Of a stretch of 64,000 nucleotides of DNA, positions 54,206 through 63,873 are shown piece by piece. The notes beneath the pieces were generated by a model that ran no database searches, was not told the DNA's origin, and saw only the letters and a program-made list of their open reading frames with translations. The DNA lies in contig CM043955.1 in assembly GCA_014529385.2 (NCBI GenBank), forward strand, positions 137,753,108 to 137,817,107. The letters run 5' to 3'. Position 1 is the stretch's first letter. Each line of letters starts with the position of its first letter. This DNA is from Adiantum capillus-veneris (taxonomy: Eukaryota > Streptophyta > Polypodiopsida > Polypodiales > Pteridaceae). Both the position numbers and the translations under genes were made by a program.

Positions 54206-56678
54206 TTTTGATGTGGGCCTTCATTTCGTTGCCCTACTGAAGGCTTGTGCAAAGGAGAAACTCTTGCATAGAGGCCGCGCTTTGCACATTGAAATTGCCA
54301 ATTCTGGTTTGCTGAATATGAATGTCTTTGTGGGCAGTGCTTTAGTCAATATGTACATCAAATGCGGCGATTTCTACAAAGCACAAGATGTGTTCGATGA
54401 GCTTCCCATTCGGAATGTGGTTACTTGGAATACCCTGATTTCTGGGTATGCTCAACAGGGACACGGAAAGGAAGCATTGAATTGTTATGATCAAATGCAA
54501 CGGGGAGGCTTCACTTCAAATATAGTCACCTTCGCTTGTGTTTTGAAAGCATGCACTGGCTTGAGAGCTCTAGAAAAGGGCCAAGAAGTACACACTCAGA
54601 TTGTAAATGGAGGTTTTTTGGACAAGGATACAGTGGTTGCAAGTGCTCTTATAGATATGTATAGCAAGTGCGGAGCACTAGTCAGAGCCCAAGAGGTGTT
54701 TGATGAGCTTCGAGTCCAGAGCACAGAGTCATGGACTGCTTTAATCTCTGGATACGTCCAAAATGAATGCTATGAAGAGGCATTAAGTTGTTTTGAGAAA
54801 ATGCAACTTGGTGGATTTCCTGCAAATATTTCTACCTTCGCTTGCATCTTGAAAGCTTGTGGCAACTTGGGTAACCTAGAAAAGGGCCTAGAAATCCATG
54901 CACAAGTTGCGAGAGGGGAGTGGTCAGAAAAAAGTATGGTGGTTGAAAATGCTCTTATAGATATGTATGCGAAGTGTGGTGCGCTTGAGAAAGCACAGGA
55001 AGTGTTCAAGAAACTTTCAGCTCCAAACCTAGTCTCGTGGACGGAGCTCATTGCAGGATTTTCTCAACATGGGCTTGGAGTTGAAGCTTTGTTTTGTTCT
55101 GCCCGCTTACAAGTTAGTGGGTTCTCTCCTGATTCAGTTACTTACGCTTGTATGTTGAAAGCCTGCGGCATAACAAAGGCTTTGGAGAAGGGAAAAAGAC
55201 TACACGCTCAGCTTGTGAAAGATTTCACTCTAGAGAAGGATGCAATTATCTCTTGTGAGCTCATAGATATGTATGGCAGCTGTGGTGCACTTGAGAATGC
55301 ACAAGGAGTGTTTGATAAGATTACCATCCGGGATGTAGTCATGTGGAATGTGCTGATCAAAGGATACAACCTTTGTGGACATTGTGAGGAGGCTCTTGCC
55401 TGTTTCGAAGAAATGCGACAGGGGGGTTTTGGTCCGAACGAGACTACCTTTGCATGTGTTTTAGAATCTTGTGGTATGGTAGGAGCTTTAGGCAAGGCGC
55501 ATGCAATTCATGCACAGCTTGTGAGGTGTAGTCCGCTGGAAACAGACCTAAGGGTCGCTAATGCACTTGTAAGTATGTATGCACAATGTGGTGCACTTGG
55601 AAAAGCACAGGACATTTTCAATGAGCTTCCTGACCAGGATATAGTCTCGTGGAATGTGCTAATTGCAGGATATGCTGAACATGGGCTTGGTAAGGAAGCA
55701 CTTAACTGTTATGAACAAATGAAGCAGAGTGGCATTTCCCTAAATGCCATAACAGCTGCTTGCATCTTGAAAGCTTGTGGCAGTGTAGGAGCTCTAGATA
55801 AAGGTGAAGAAATTCACGCTCGGGCTGCAAGGGAGGGCTGGCTTCAAGATAATAATGTGATTGGCAATGTTTTGGTGGACATGTATGCCAAATGTGGCGC
55901 ACTAAAAAAAGCGCAAGATTTGCTTTACGAGCTGCCAACGTTGGATTCTCTCTCTTGGAATACACTGATTTCAGGATGCATACAATATGGGCAAGATGAA
56001 GATGCATTTACCTACTTCGAACAAATGCAGCTTCAGGGCTACAACCCAGATGGAGTAACCTTCGCTTGTGTGTTGAAGGCCTGTGGCAGCAGAGGAGCTG
56101 CATTTAAGGGTCAAGAAATACACAATCAGGCCATTCAATATGGGTTGCCCACATGTGGTACGATGGTTCTTGGTACTGCGGTTTTAGTTATGTATGCCAA
56201 ATGTGGCATGCTGGAAGAATCTCAGTATATGTTTGATAAGTTGCTTTTCAGGGATGTGGTTTCATGGAGTGCACTAATGGCAGGATATGCTATGATTGGA
56301 AAAGATGATGTTCTTCTCAATAATTTCAACGATATGCTTCTTGAGGGCATACAGCCAAATCTTGTTACCTTTACCATTGTTCTCCAGACTTGCAGGCGAA
56401 GAGGTCTAGTGGATAAGGGGCAAGTGTACTTTGAAATAATGAGGAACGGTTATGATCTTGCTCCAGAATTAGAGCATTATGTTTGCATGGTCGATCTTTT
56501 TGCCTCTGCAGGTTACTTAAACAAGGCTCTAGCATTAGTCGAAGAGAAGATGGATTTTACATTGTGGCATACGTTGTTGGATGCTTGCAGAAAGCGGGGA
56601 GGTGCAAACCTTGGAATGTGGGCTTTTGAGCAAATGGTTGGTCCGAGTGCAAGACTCCCAACACTAGTGCCTGCTTAA
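54099..56678 (+). CDS. PLS-class pentatricopeptide repeat protein, 859 aa
   Basis: This is an intact intronless frame. After about 38 residues come about 23 PPR motifs in strict L-S-P order, each triplet about 102 residues, to about residue 820. Typical units are VVTWNTLISGYAQQGHGKEA (P), VTFACVLKACG...ALEKGQEIH (L) and ALIDMYAKCGALEKAQEVF (S). PPR proteins of this class bind RNA in chloroplasts or mitochondria, one nucleotide per P or S motif, for editing, splicing or stability. The last segment (LWHTLLDACRKRGGANLGMW) is the beginning of an E1 domain. It ends soon after in GPSARLPTLVPA, so E2 and DYW are lacking. A truncated editing factor needing a separate DYW partner, or a C-terminal frameshift, are both possible. 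The ATG is the first in frame, and targeting is unclear. A LINE sits 0.3 kb downstream. Confidence 0.92.
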   Translation: MRQARPPMIMNFHCKAKPEEEMLIPSHILPQNMQNNFDVGLHFVALLKACAKEKLLHRGRALHIEIANSGLLNMNVFVGSALVNMYIKCGDFYKAQDVFDELPIRNVVTWNTLISGYAQQGHGKEALNCYDQMQRGGFTSNIVTFACVLKACTGLRALEKGQEVHTQIVNGGFLDKDTVVASALIDMYSKCGALVRAQEVFDELRVQSTESWTALISGYVQNECYEEALSCFEKMQLGGFPANISTFACILKACGNLGNLEKGLEIHAQVARGEWSEKSMVVENALIDMYAKCGALEKAQEVFKKLSAPNLVSWTELIAGFSQHGLGVEALFCSARLQVSGFSPDSVTYACMLKACGITKALEKGKRLHAQLVKDFTLEKDAIISCELIDMYGSCGALENAQGVFDKITIRDVVMWNVLIKGYNLCGHCEEALACFEEMRQGGFGPNETTFACVLESCGMVGALGKAHAIHAQLVRCSPLETDLRVANALVSMYAQCGALGKAQDIFNELPDQDIVSWNVLIAGYAEHGLGKEALNCYEQMKQSGISLNAITAACILKACGSVGALDKGEEIHARAAREGWLQDNNVIGNVLVDMYAKCGALKKAQDLLYELPTLDSLSWNTLISGCIQYGQDEDAFTYFEQMQLQGYNPDGVTFACVLKACGSRGAAFKGQEIHNQAIQYGLPTCGTMVLGTAVLVMYAKCGMLEESQYMFDKLLFRDVVSWSALMAGYAMIGKDDVLLNNFNDMLLEGIQPNLVTFTIVLQTCRRRGLVDKGQVYFEIMRNGYDLAPELEHYVCMVDLFASAGYLNKALALVEEKMDFTLWHTLLDACRKRGGANLGMWAFEQMVGPSARLPTLVPA

Positions 56679-56970
56679 TGAAGAGACAGGCTACAATTCA
56701 TATACAACCTTGGGGGGCTTCACCTATACAAAGTCAAATATATCGCGTGCGTTCAAAGGGTATTACGGAAACCCCTATACTTGCATGCTATGAGGTAGTA
56801 GGACAACCTTTTCTCGTAAGAAACTTACGGTTCTTTTCCAAATATGAGAGTGCAAGGAGCAGATGGAGCATGAAAGAAGGAACCAAGAGGTATTCTGGTA
56901 CGACAAGCAGTGTAAGTCTTCATTCAATCTATGCCACTTTGCTCGTGTACATTGTGCTGCTGTTCACATA
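56679..56970 (+). other. 3' flank of the PPR gene up to the LINE
   Basis: About 290 bp follow the PPR stop. An open frame of 114 codons starts right after it (56678-57022), but it crosses the LINE insertion point and has no recognisable motif. The flank continues after the LINE at 63874. Confidence 0.4.
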
Positions 56971-56987
56971 TGTTTTAACAGATTCTT
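56971..56987. repeat. Target-site duplication, left copy (17 bp)
   Basis: TGTTTTAACAGATTCTT, identical to 63857-63873. It flanks the LINE, as expected from target-primed insertion. Confidence 0.95.
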
Positions 56988-56998
56988 TTTTTTTTTTT
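56985..56998 (-). other. Poly(A) tail of the LINE
   Basis: A run of about 14 T on the plus strand at the 3' end of the LINE, overlapping the TSD end. Confidence 0.85.
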
Positions 56999-57069
56999 CC
57001 GAGAAAAAGATCCTTCTATTAGTTAATGAAAGCTGCCCATAGGGCTACATCCACCTCTGCAAGAGAGGG

Positions 57070-58189
57070 CTACAACAAGCATGATGGGGAGACTCTCCCA
57101 ATGAGAAAACAGCATATATACAATGGGGCTAAATCAAGAGATGGGAGGAGGGAAAAGCCACACAGGTGGACAGTAGTGCCATCTGAGCACCCCCTGGACC
57201 ATGGAGTAAAACTGCCCAGGGCGCCAGAGTCGAAGGAAAGCCTCGCGGCGCTCCCGCATGCGGTCAGAGCTGCCCTGTAGTCCCTCAAGCTGTCCTCTGA
57301 GAGTATGGATCAGCTCTAGCCAAAAGTCACGAACAGTCTCTGCTGGTGGTACAAGGCGAGCCTTAAAGATGCGGAAACAACGGGCCCGCCAGATGAACCA
57401 GAGAGCTAGGCCGCTGATGAGCTCCCAACACTCCGCTCTCTCACTGCTCCACTCCTATGGAGTAAGGTCTGTAGCAGGCTAGAGTGTAGGTCGACCCCCC
57501 TGTATCACTATCATTCTGCTGGTGGAAGATAGCTCAAACTGAAGTGCCGGGCCCGTGAGGGTGGACCAAGCCGCCGCTCCCCAAGTGTACTGTCGAGCCG
57601 TGGAGAGGGCAGGCATCAGCCGAAGAACTCGTAGCCACACCTGCTGGGCCGAGGGACAGTCCCAAAGACAGTGTCGTTGACTCTCCACCAATTGGTCACA
57701 GGCTGTACATGCGGCCGAGAGACCACTATGTACAAGCCAGCTCCCTACTGCTGTGGCTCTGTGTGCAACCAACCACTGGAACAAGGTGACGCGCCTCGGC
57801 TGTCTGGAGTCCCACAGCCTCTGCCAAAAAGCTACCAAGAACTCAACTGTGAGACCCTCCTCCTGCCAATGACGTGCTGCAGCGGGGCGGGCCTCTCTCT
57901 GTGCTGCAAGTATATGACGTCCAAGCCGAACAGTGTACTGAAAGAAAGGGACTCCTAGGCGGTCTGCAGAAGAGAATGGGTCCCTCCATAGCCACTCACC
58001 AGGATCCCATTGTACTCGTGCCAGTGGACAGCACTCCCAAGCCCATAGCCTCCAGTGTCCTGTCTCAAGAGCTGCTGGGTCAGGGTCTATGACGCAAGTC
58101 CTCCCACAGATGCCCACAACTCGGATCCTCTGGAAACAACACTCTGCTACCTGCGGGGCCTCTACTGCAACTCTGTAATCGTCCCCCAC
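57070..58189 (-). pseudogene. LINE ORF2 C-terminal region (zinc-binding), frameshifted
   Basis: From 58189 the minus strand reads on in another frame than ORF2: GDDYRVAVEAPQVAECCFQR, then VTLFQWLVAHRATAVGSWLV and CTACDQLVESQRHCLWDC. The last is a C-x2-C...H-x4-C zinc-binding segment typical of the end of plant LINE ORF2 (zf-RVT). The switch occurs at a run of five G (plus strand CCCCC near 58185), so a one-base slip is likely. The frame stops at 57479. The next frames (ELISGLALWFIWRARCFR and further to 57070) continue the family's C terminus with further breaks. Confidence 0.8.
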
Positions 58190-61100
58190 CCTGAAGCTCG
58201 AAGAACAAGGCTGGGACAGTCTCTGAGCAAGCCCTGACTGAAATGAGAACCTCCAGTCGTGTGAAGGCTCCCATCCACCGGGGTGCTACTGGCTCGAGAG
58301 GCGTGAGCCAATCAGCTGGAACTGACTCTGAGATGTCCTGACACATGCTTTGAACCCCTCTCATGCCCTGTAGCTGGACAACCTGCACCTCCTCTGACAA
58401 ACCTGTGAACTCTAGCCAGTCACCTAGAGAGCGCGCTGGACCTGCTGCCATGGGACCCCAAGAAACATGAGGCCTACTCCCAACCAAGTGGCCTCTCTGA
58501 GTGCTAACCATGGGGTTCCAGACGAGAGGTTGCCGTAGGCGCTGCTCCGTGCACGTCGGCTGTCGCTGCTCTAGGCCACGCCGCAATAGCTCCCAAGAAC
58601 GAAGCAAATTCACAGCGAATCGGTCCTCCAGTCTCCTGCTCAAACCAACTCGGCGCAACTCTGTAAAGATCCATCTGGTCGAAGGTTGCCAAGGGCCTCC
58701 TGACTGAGGCACCCTGGCACGAAGCCTCTGCAACAAGAACTCCTTCCAGGGCTCCTCGCCTGGAAGAAGTCCTCTGACGACGAACTTCCCAAGAAGGGCT
58801 CTGCTGTGCTGTGCTGGATCAATGATCCCAAGCCCTCCCTGAGAACAAGGAAGTGTGATGACCGACCAAGCCACCTTGGCTCGGGCAATCTGAGTGTCGC
58901 GACCTGACCAAAGGAAGTTCCTGATCAGCCTCTCTACCTGGCTGATGCAAGAACTCGAGAAGATCCAGCAAGAAGTGATGTACCACATAGTCGCCAACAA
59001 CACCTGGTTGGCAACTACTACTCTACCAGCCAGCGAAAGTCGTGCTGAGCTCCAATGTAACAGCTTTCTCCTGATGGACAGGAGAAGAGGAGCAATCTGC
59101 TGCTCGGGGGACAAATCCAAACCAACCTGACAACCCAAGTACCGAACTGCAGTCCCTGGAGGAATCCACCTGAAACCCTCTCCTGGCATCCAATCTGGCA
59201 CAGGAGCACTACCAACTGAGAAAGCCACTGTCTTTCTCCAGTTGATCAGTGCGCCCGATGCACAGCAGAAGGTCTCCAAAGCCTGCCCACATCTCTGTAA
59301 ATTGGCCTCCTGGCCCTCTAAGTACAAGGCTGAGTCGTCGGCAAACTCAGCGTCCAGAAGCTCATCTCCCCGTATAGGGAGTGCTAAGCCCCTCAAACCA
59401 ACCTGCTGTGACACCAAAAATCTGCTCATCGCCTTCGCATAGAACAGAAAGAGAAAGGGGGCAAGAGGACAACCCTGTCTGACCGATCGTGTGAGCATGA
59501 AGCGCTCACCTCTACCTCCTGCCAAAAGCACCTGACTGTGAGCCTGTCTGTACAAAGCTGACACCCCTCTGATCCAAGCCTCTGAGAAGCCCATCCTGCG
59601 TAGCGTGCCCTCTAGAAAGTCCCAGTCAACTCTGTCGTATGCCTTCTCAAAATCGAGAAGAAGAATCACAAGGTCCTCCCCACGGAGCCGTGCAAGGGCA
59701 GAAGCCTCCCAAAAAGTGAAGATGTTGTCAAGGATACTGCGTTCCTTGACAAAACCTGTCTGAGTCCCATGTATAAGGCTCTCCAAAAGTGGCTGAATCC
59801 TCAAACTCAGAGCCTTGGCAAGAATTTTGTAGGCTGAGTTGAGAATGGTGATGGGGCGCCACTGTCGAATCTCATCCAAGGAGCCACCCTCCTTTGGAAT
59901 GAGGTAAATCAAGCCCTCACTCATGCTATCCGGCATCACTCTTGTGTGCAGAATGTACTGAAAGGCACTACAAAGATCTGGGCCAAGCAGGTCCCAGTAC
60001 TCCAAGAAGAAGCTGAAAGTCAGCCCATCCTCACCTGGACAGCTACCACGAGGGAGGGCCCTAAGAGCCGTGTGCAACTCCTCAAGCTGAAGAGGTAACT
60101 CAAGCCTCTGCCGCATCTCCTCAGTCACAAGACAAGGCATCTGTGCCCAAACCTGCTCCCTGCATGCATCCTGTCTCTCTGACTCGGGCTCAGCCGACAG
60201 CAGCTCACGGTAAATGTCAGTAGCAACTGCACGCATATCCTCTGGCTCACAAACAACTGACCCATCGGGTCTCCTCAACTGATTGACCTTGGCATGCGAG
60301 TGCCGAGGTCCCACTGTCTCAAAAAAAGCACCTGTCACTCTGTCACCCACCTGAGTCCACTGAGATGCCTGTCGGTGAAAGGCAAACTCATGGCGCCTCT
60401 CCTCTGTGCAAGCAAGCTCCTGTCGAGCCTGTTGTAACTGCTCCTCCAACCATGGACTGTCTGGATGCTGCTCCTGCATCCTCTGTAGTGAAGCAATGCC
60501 TCGTCTGAGACGTTGCTCCTCCTCTCTCGCTGCAGCCCGTCGAGCCAGAGACTCCTGGAGAAAGAAGTGGCTAAGCTGAGCTAGGCCTGAGGCCACTCTG
60601 TCTGCAGGTGGAGCCTGGCTGTCCATGCCCTCTGTCCATAGAGCCTCGACCCTCTCTCTGAGTGTTGAGTCCAACAAGACCCGCTCTGGGATGCGAAGCA
60701 TCATGCTCCCACTCCTCTGCCTGTCTGCCACTGTGAGGATCATTGGTGCATGGTCCGAGAAGGATGTCCCTGCCAGGATGCCCACTGATCCCCCCAAGTC
60801 ACTGAAGTGGTCACTAGTGTAGAAGCGATCTATGCGCGATAGATTCACTCCTCCCACTCTGCGGTCCGATCTAGAGAAGGCAAGACTCTCTGGAGGCCTC
60901 ACAAAGCCAGAATGCTGCCATGTATCCGAGACCCTCAACGTCATACAAAACCTCTCCCAAGCTGCTAACTCGACTCCATGCAAAGTAGCATGGCTGCCTC
61001 CGATCCTGTCAGAAGGGTCCTCCAACATGTTGAAGTCCCCTCCTACACACCACTGGTCAACCTGTGGCAAAGACTCAACAATCTGTGACCAAAACTCTGC

Positions 61101-61484
61101 ACGAGCACTCGCCACATTGGGCGCATAGATGTTAGGGAAACCCACAAGGCTACCCTGAACCTGCATAGTAATCCACTGAGCCCTGTCTGGTACAATAATC
61201 CCTCTGTCCACAATGGCCTGCTGTACTGAGTCCGCAATAGTCATACATACCCCACCCTGGATGCCTCCAGGTCCAAAAGCAGCTGACCAAAAGGTATCAT
61301 AGCGTCCACGCAAAATCTGACCACATCGCCGAATGCGGCTCTCAGACAAATGGTGCTCCTGAAGCATAAGGAGATCAATCTCTCCTCCCACAAGGCAATG
61401 CTGAAGCTCCTGACGCAATCGGCCCCGCTGTCGCTGAAACTGGGGCCCACCTAGTCCCTGCACGTTCCACGAGACGATCCTCAT
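58080..61484 (-). CDS. LINE ORF2: endonuclease and reverse transcriptase
   Basis: The frame has 1134 codons with ATG at 61484. Residues 1-250 form an apurinic-type endonuclease: IVSWNVQGLGG, catalytic Glu in LQEHHLSES (43), GGDFNMLEDP (150), RIDRFYTS (218) and SFSDHAPMIL (244). A coiled, charged stretch fills about 305-375. Reverse transcriptase covers about 520-760 with PITILNSAYKILAKALS, LLDFEKAYDRVDWDFLE (Asp 611), SVRQGCPLAPFLF and the catalytic FADD at 714-717. All catalytic residues are present. The last 35 residues are off-frame after the slip near 58185. ORF2 nicks target DNA and copies the RNA in place. Confidence 0.93.
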   Translation of the reverse strand: MRIVSWNVQGLGGPQFQRQRGRLRQELQHCLVGGEIDLLMLQEHHLSESRIRRCGQILRGRYDTFWSAAFGPGGIQGGVCMTIADSVQQAIVDRGIIVPDRAQWITMQVQGSLVGFPNIYAPNVASARAEFWSQIVESLPQVDQWCVGGDFNMLEDPSDRIGGSHATLHGVELAAWERFCMTLRVSDTWQHSGFVRPPESLAFSRSDRRVGGVNLSRIDRFYTSDHFSDLGGSVGILAGTSFSDHAPMILTVADRQRSGSMMLRIPERVLLDSTLRERVEALWTEGMDSQAPPADRVASGLAQLSHFFLQESLARRAAAREEEQRLRRGIASLQRMQEQHPDSPWLEEQLQQARQELACTEERRHEFAFHRQASQWTQVGDRVTGAFFETVGPRHSHAKVNQLRRPDGSVVCEPEDMRAVATDIYRELLSAEPESERQDACREQVWAQMPCLVTEEMRQRLELPLQLEELHTALRALPRGSCPGEDGLTFSFFLEYWDLLGPDLCSAFQYILHTRVMPDSMSEGLIYLIPKEGGSLDEIRQWRPITILNSAYKILAKALSLRIQPLLESLIHGTQTGFVKERSILDNIFTFWEASALARLRGEDLVILLLDFEKAYDRVDWDFLEGTLRRMGFSEAWIRGVSALYRQAHSQVLLAGGRGERFMLTRSVRQGCPLAPFLFLFYAKAMSRFLVSQQVGLRGLALPIRGDELLDAEFADDSALYLEGQEANLQRCGQALETFCCASGALINWRKTVAFSVGSAPVPDWMPGEGFRWIPPGTAVRYLGCQVGLDLSPEQQIAPLLLSIRRKLLHWSSARLSLAGRVVVANQVLLATMWYITSCWIFSSSCISQVERLIRNFLWSGRDTQIARAKVAWSVITLPCSQGGLGIIDPAQHSRALLGKFVVRGLLPGEEPWKEFLLQRLRARVPQSGGPWQPSTRWIFTELRRVGLSRRLEDRFAVNLLRSWELLRRGLEQRQPTCTEQRLRQPLVWNPMVSTQRGHLVGSRPHVSWGPMAAGPARSLGDWLEFTGLSEEVQVVQLQGMRGVQSMCQDISESVPADWLTPLEPVAPRWMGAFTRLEVLISVRACSETVPALFFELQGGGRLQSCSRGPAGSRVLFPEDPSCGHLWEDLRHRP

Positions 61485-61591
61485 GGGGAGCGAGAGAGAA
61501 CAGATGCTGCCGCAGCAGCAAGACGAGCTATCTTCGAAGCAGGCTTGGATGGGGAGTAATCCGCATCCGAGCGTCCTCTAGATAGGCGAGA

Positions 61592-62125
61592 CTACAGTGA
61601 GTGCCTGGTCCAAGCCCAAGTAGAGCGAGCCGTGCGTAAAGCAACCTCCTCTGTCCAGGAGTCCTCATGAATGAATACATAGCAAGGCAAACACTGCGTA
61701 TCAGCAAAAAAGTACACCACAATGTGTCTACATCCTGTTGAATCTGGGGGTGTCACCGCAAACTTGGCCAGTGGCCACAAAGTCTGCAGCAAATCTGTAA
61801 CGCCAAGTTCTCCCATGTGGTGAGAGAACTCGAGAACCTGTGTATGCAACCATCCCACCACTGAGTCGAGGGACCACTCTGTCTCAGTCCTGCCACAGAG
61901 GGGGAAGGAGAAACCAACTGCCGAGTCCAAGGCCTCTGTCCCCCTAGCGGCGAGGAACAAAGCGTGGACTCTGAAGCAGGCTGCCTCGTGGTCTGCTGCG
62001 GAATCGCCAAGAAAACGAGTAAACCCGTTATCGAAGAAATCCCAGCGGCGTCGGAGGTCAATGCTCGTCAAACCACGAGGGATAGCTGCAAGAGGAGATG
62101 TCTGAATCTGCAGAGGGGGCCGCAT
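61592..62125 (-). CDS. LINE middle ORF, 177 codons, unknown
   Basis: It starts with ATG at 62125 and lies between ORF1 and ORF2 in a frame different from ORF1. The product has mixed composition with WDFFDNGFTRFLGDSAADHE, then VHALFLAARGTEALDSAVGF and WSLDSVVGWLHTQVLEF. It ends 107 bp before the ORF2 ATG. It looks like real protein, but I recognise no domain. It may be the C-terminal half of ORF1 separated by a frameshift, or a separate ORF. Confidence 0.55.
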   Translation of the reverse strand: MRPPLQIQTSPLAAIPRGLTSIDLRRRWDFFDNGFTRFLGDSAADHEAACFRVHALFLAARGTEALDSAVGFSFPLCGRTETEWSLDSVVGWLHTQVLEFSHHMGELGVTDLLQTLWPLAKFAVTPPDSTGCRHIVVYFFADTQCLPCYVFIHEDSWTEEVALRTARSTWAWTRHSL

Positions 62126-62145
62126 GAAGGGCTGACCCTCTCTCG

Positions 62146-62610
62146 CTAGGCGACTCGTGGCGAAGGCGCTACCAAGAGATCTCCTAGCCGCCGGCGAGGG
62201 TCCAGTCTCTTGAGCCGACTGTGGTACTGAAGCAGGAGGAGGGGGAGAAGGGGATGGGGAGAGGAGAAGCGGGGTGGGGCGGCCGAGACATGGGGGGGGC
62301 GAGGTGGGGAGTTAGCGGTAGCAGAGGGCGGGGGAGGGCATGAGGAGGAGGAGGGGAGATCGGAAGGCGGAGCGGCTGGTGAGGGTGAAGCGGAGGTGGT
62401 GGCTGGCGTAGGGGGCTCCTCCTGCTCAAGAGGACCAAAGCGGTTCCCCGTGGGAACCCACTGCTGCTGAGTAGGCACCTGGGGGCCACTCTGAGTGCCA
62501 GGCTGTCGCTGTGGCCCCTGGCGTCGACGGCCACGGGCCTGCTGCCACCCCTCTTCCGCTGGAGCCCCAGGCTCGGAGGGTGGCACTGAATCTGTGCTTT
62601 GTGTCGCTGG
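62146..62610 (-). pseudogene. LINE ORF1 C-terminal part after a stop
   Basis: It is in the same frame as 63378-62611, separated only by a TAG at 62613-62611. It is rich in P, S, R and Q, with WQQARGRRRQGPQRQ and WVPTGNRFGPLEQEEP, the N-R-F-x-x-L segment common near the end of plant LINE ORF1. It ends at TAG 62148-62146. Confidence 0.75.
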
Positions 62611-63378
62611 CTATGGCCGCGGCCTAGCCTTGGCAGGCTGGGGCTGAGGCTGGGGTGCGGGTCGTGGTCTCCTCCGTGGACAGGCCTTCGCTAGGTGGCC
62701 CATCTGTTTGCAAATGAAGCACTGGTTCGGGAGGCCCGAGTACTCCACACTCTGTCTAAACCAACCCCCACTCACCCGAGGCAGAAGGATGACCTTCGGG
62801 AGCGTGTGGGTATCTCTGACCAAAACTCGAACTGAAGGGATGCCAGTCGCCTTGGCAGCTACTGATGCTGCCGTACGAGGTGTCTCCAGGACAGTTCCGA
62901 TGGCGGAGCCAATCCTGGAGAGAAGTGGAAGGTACTCCCTCCGTAAACCCGGAAAGCAGACTGAGATGGGGATGTCCGCCTCCTCTACTAGCACATCCGA
63001 AGACGGGTCAAAACCATGTCGCCACTGTCGAAAGTGGGCGCGTGATGCTCGGATGGCCAATGGACTCATAGCTATGACCTTGGAGGCCATCTCGGAAGTC
63101 TCGAACTCAATCTGGTAGTACCCCCGTCCGAGAATCTGGACATCCAAGATCTTGCCCACCTCTGCGAGGAGGCGGGCCTGGAGAAGGTCTCGCAGCTCTC
63201 CTCTGCTGGGACGAGTGCCGAGAACCTTGCAGATGACAGAAGTCGCCTGCAAGCGTTCTACCTCTGTGGCAAGGCTCGCTTGCTCTGCCGGCGTAAGAGC
63301 AAGTCGAATGGTGGGCTCAGCGGGGTCGGGCGAGGGGGCTTCAGGCGAGTCCGTCTGAGGTGAAGCTGGAGCCTCCAT
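62611..63378 (-). CDS. LINE ORF1: DUF4283-like nucleic-acid-binding protein
   Basis: Its 255 codons start at the ATG at 63378. A proline-rich start is followed by a DUF4283-like region (residues about 30-200): VICKVLGTRPSRGELRDLLQ, then ILGRGYYQIEFE and PLAIRASRAHFRQWRHGFDP. A zinc knuckle CFICKQMGHLAKAC follows at about 224-237. This is the usual ORF1 of plant L1-like elements, which binds the element RNA. The TAG after RPRP is probably CAG changed to TAG, because the same frame goes on to the NRFGPL segment. Confidence 0.85.
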   Translation of the reverse strand: MEAPASPQTDSPEAPSPDPAEPTIRLALTPAEQASLATEVERLQATSVICKVLGTRPSRGELRDLLQARLLAEVGKILDVQILGRGYYQIEFETSEMASKVIAMSPLAIRASRAHFRQWRHGFDPSSDVLVEEADIPISVCFPGLRREYLPLLSRIGSAIGTVLETPRTAASVAAKATGIPSVRVLVRDTHTLPKVILLPRVSGGWFRQSVEYSGLPNQCFICKQMGHLAKACPRRRPRPAPQPQPQPAKARPRP

Positions 63379-63856
63379 CTGTGTCTACTGCTGAGTCGAA
63401 GAAGCGGGCGGCGAAGAAGAAACCTGCAAACAAGTCAGCCAGGCATTTTTCCGAAGAGAAAGTGCTACCGAGCCAGGTGCAGAGACAGTGAGGGCGAAGA
63501 GGATGGGGGGGGGGGTGATGAGGAGACAGTGAGGGCGAAGAGGGCAGCCGTGCAATGTGCGGGTGCACAAGCAGCAGCGAGCGGGGGGGATGGAGCGGGG
63601 AAGGCAGAGCGAGAGGAGGGCAGCGGGCTGCGGCAGCAAAGGGGCAGCGCGCAGACAGGGGGGGGCAGCGGGCTGCGGCAGCTAATGGGGCAGCGCGCGC
63701 AGATAAGGGGGGGCAGCGGGTGGGTTGAGAGGCAGTGCGCAGGGGCTGAAGGGGGTGGGGGGGACAGCGGAGGGGCAGCGGGGGGAGGGGAGCGATGGCG
63801 CAACAGCAAAGGGGGGGGGGGGGGGGGCGAGCAGCAGTAGCGGGCCTCCTGGTTTC
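63379..63856 (-). repeat. LINE 5' leader with G-rich tandem repeats
   Basis: On the plus strand GGGCAGCGGGCTGCGGCAGC recurs at about 63618 and 63665 (period about 48 bp) and GAGACAGTGAGGGCGAAGAG at about 63481 and 63522. Runs of G up to about 17 occur near 63810. Such repeats are plausible promoter parts of the LINE. The proline/serine-rich frames across it are not called. Confidence 0.7.
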
Positions 63857-63873
63857 TGTTTTAACAGATTCTT
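63857..63873. repeat. Target-site duplication, right copy (17 bp)
   Basis: TGTTTTAACAGATTCTT, identical to 56971-56987. Confidence 0.95.

Larger units (their letters stand above)
56988..63856 (-). mobile_element. Full-length L1-like LINE (6.87 kb)
   Basis: It is bounded by a perfect 17-bp target duplication. The T run at 56985-56998 on the plus strand is its poly(A) tail. In minus order it has a G-rich repetitive 5' leader, ORF1 with a CCHC knuckle, a middle ORF, ORF2 with endonuclease and reverse transcriptase, and a Zn-finger C-terminal part. ORF1 has one TAG and ORF2 one frameshift, so it is probably inactive. The perfect duplication and the long open ORF2 indicate a recent insertion. Confidence 0.95.

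Noticed and set aside
57671-57958. Plus-strand frames opposite LINE ORF2
   Set aside because: They are antisense shadows of the long LINE frame.
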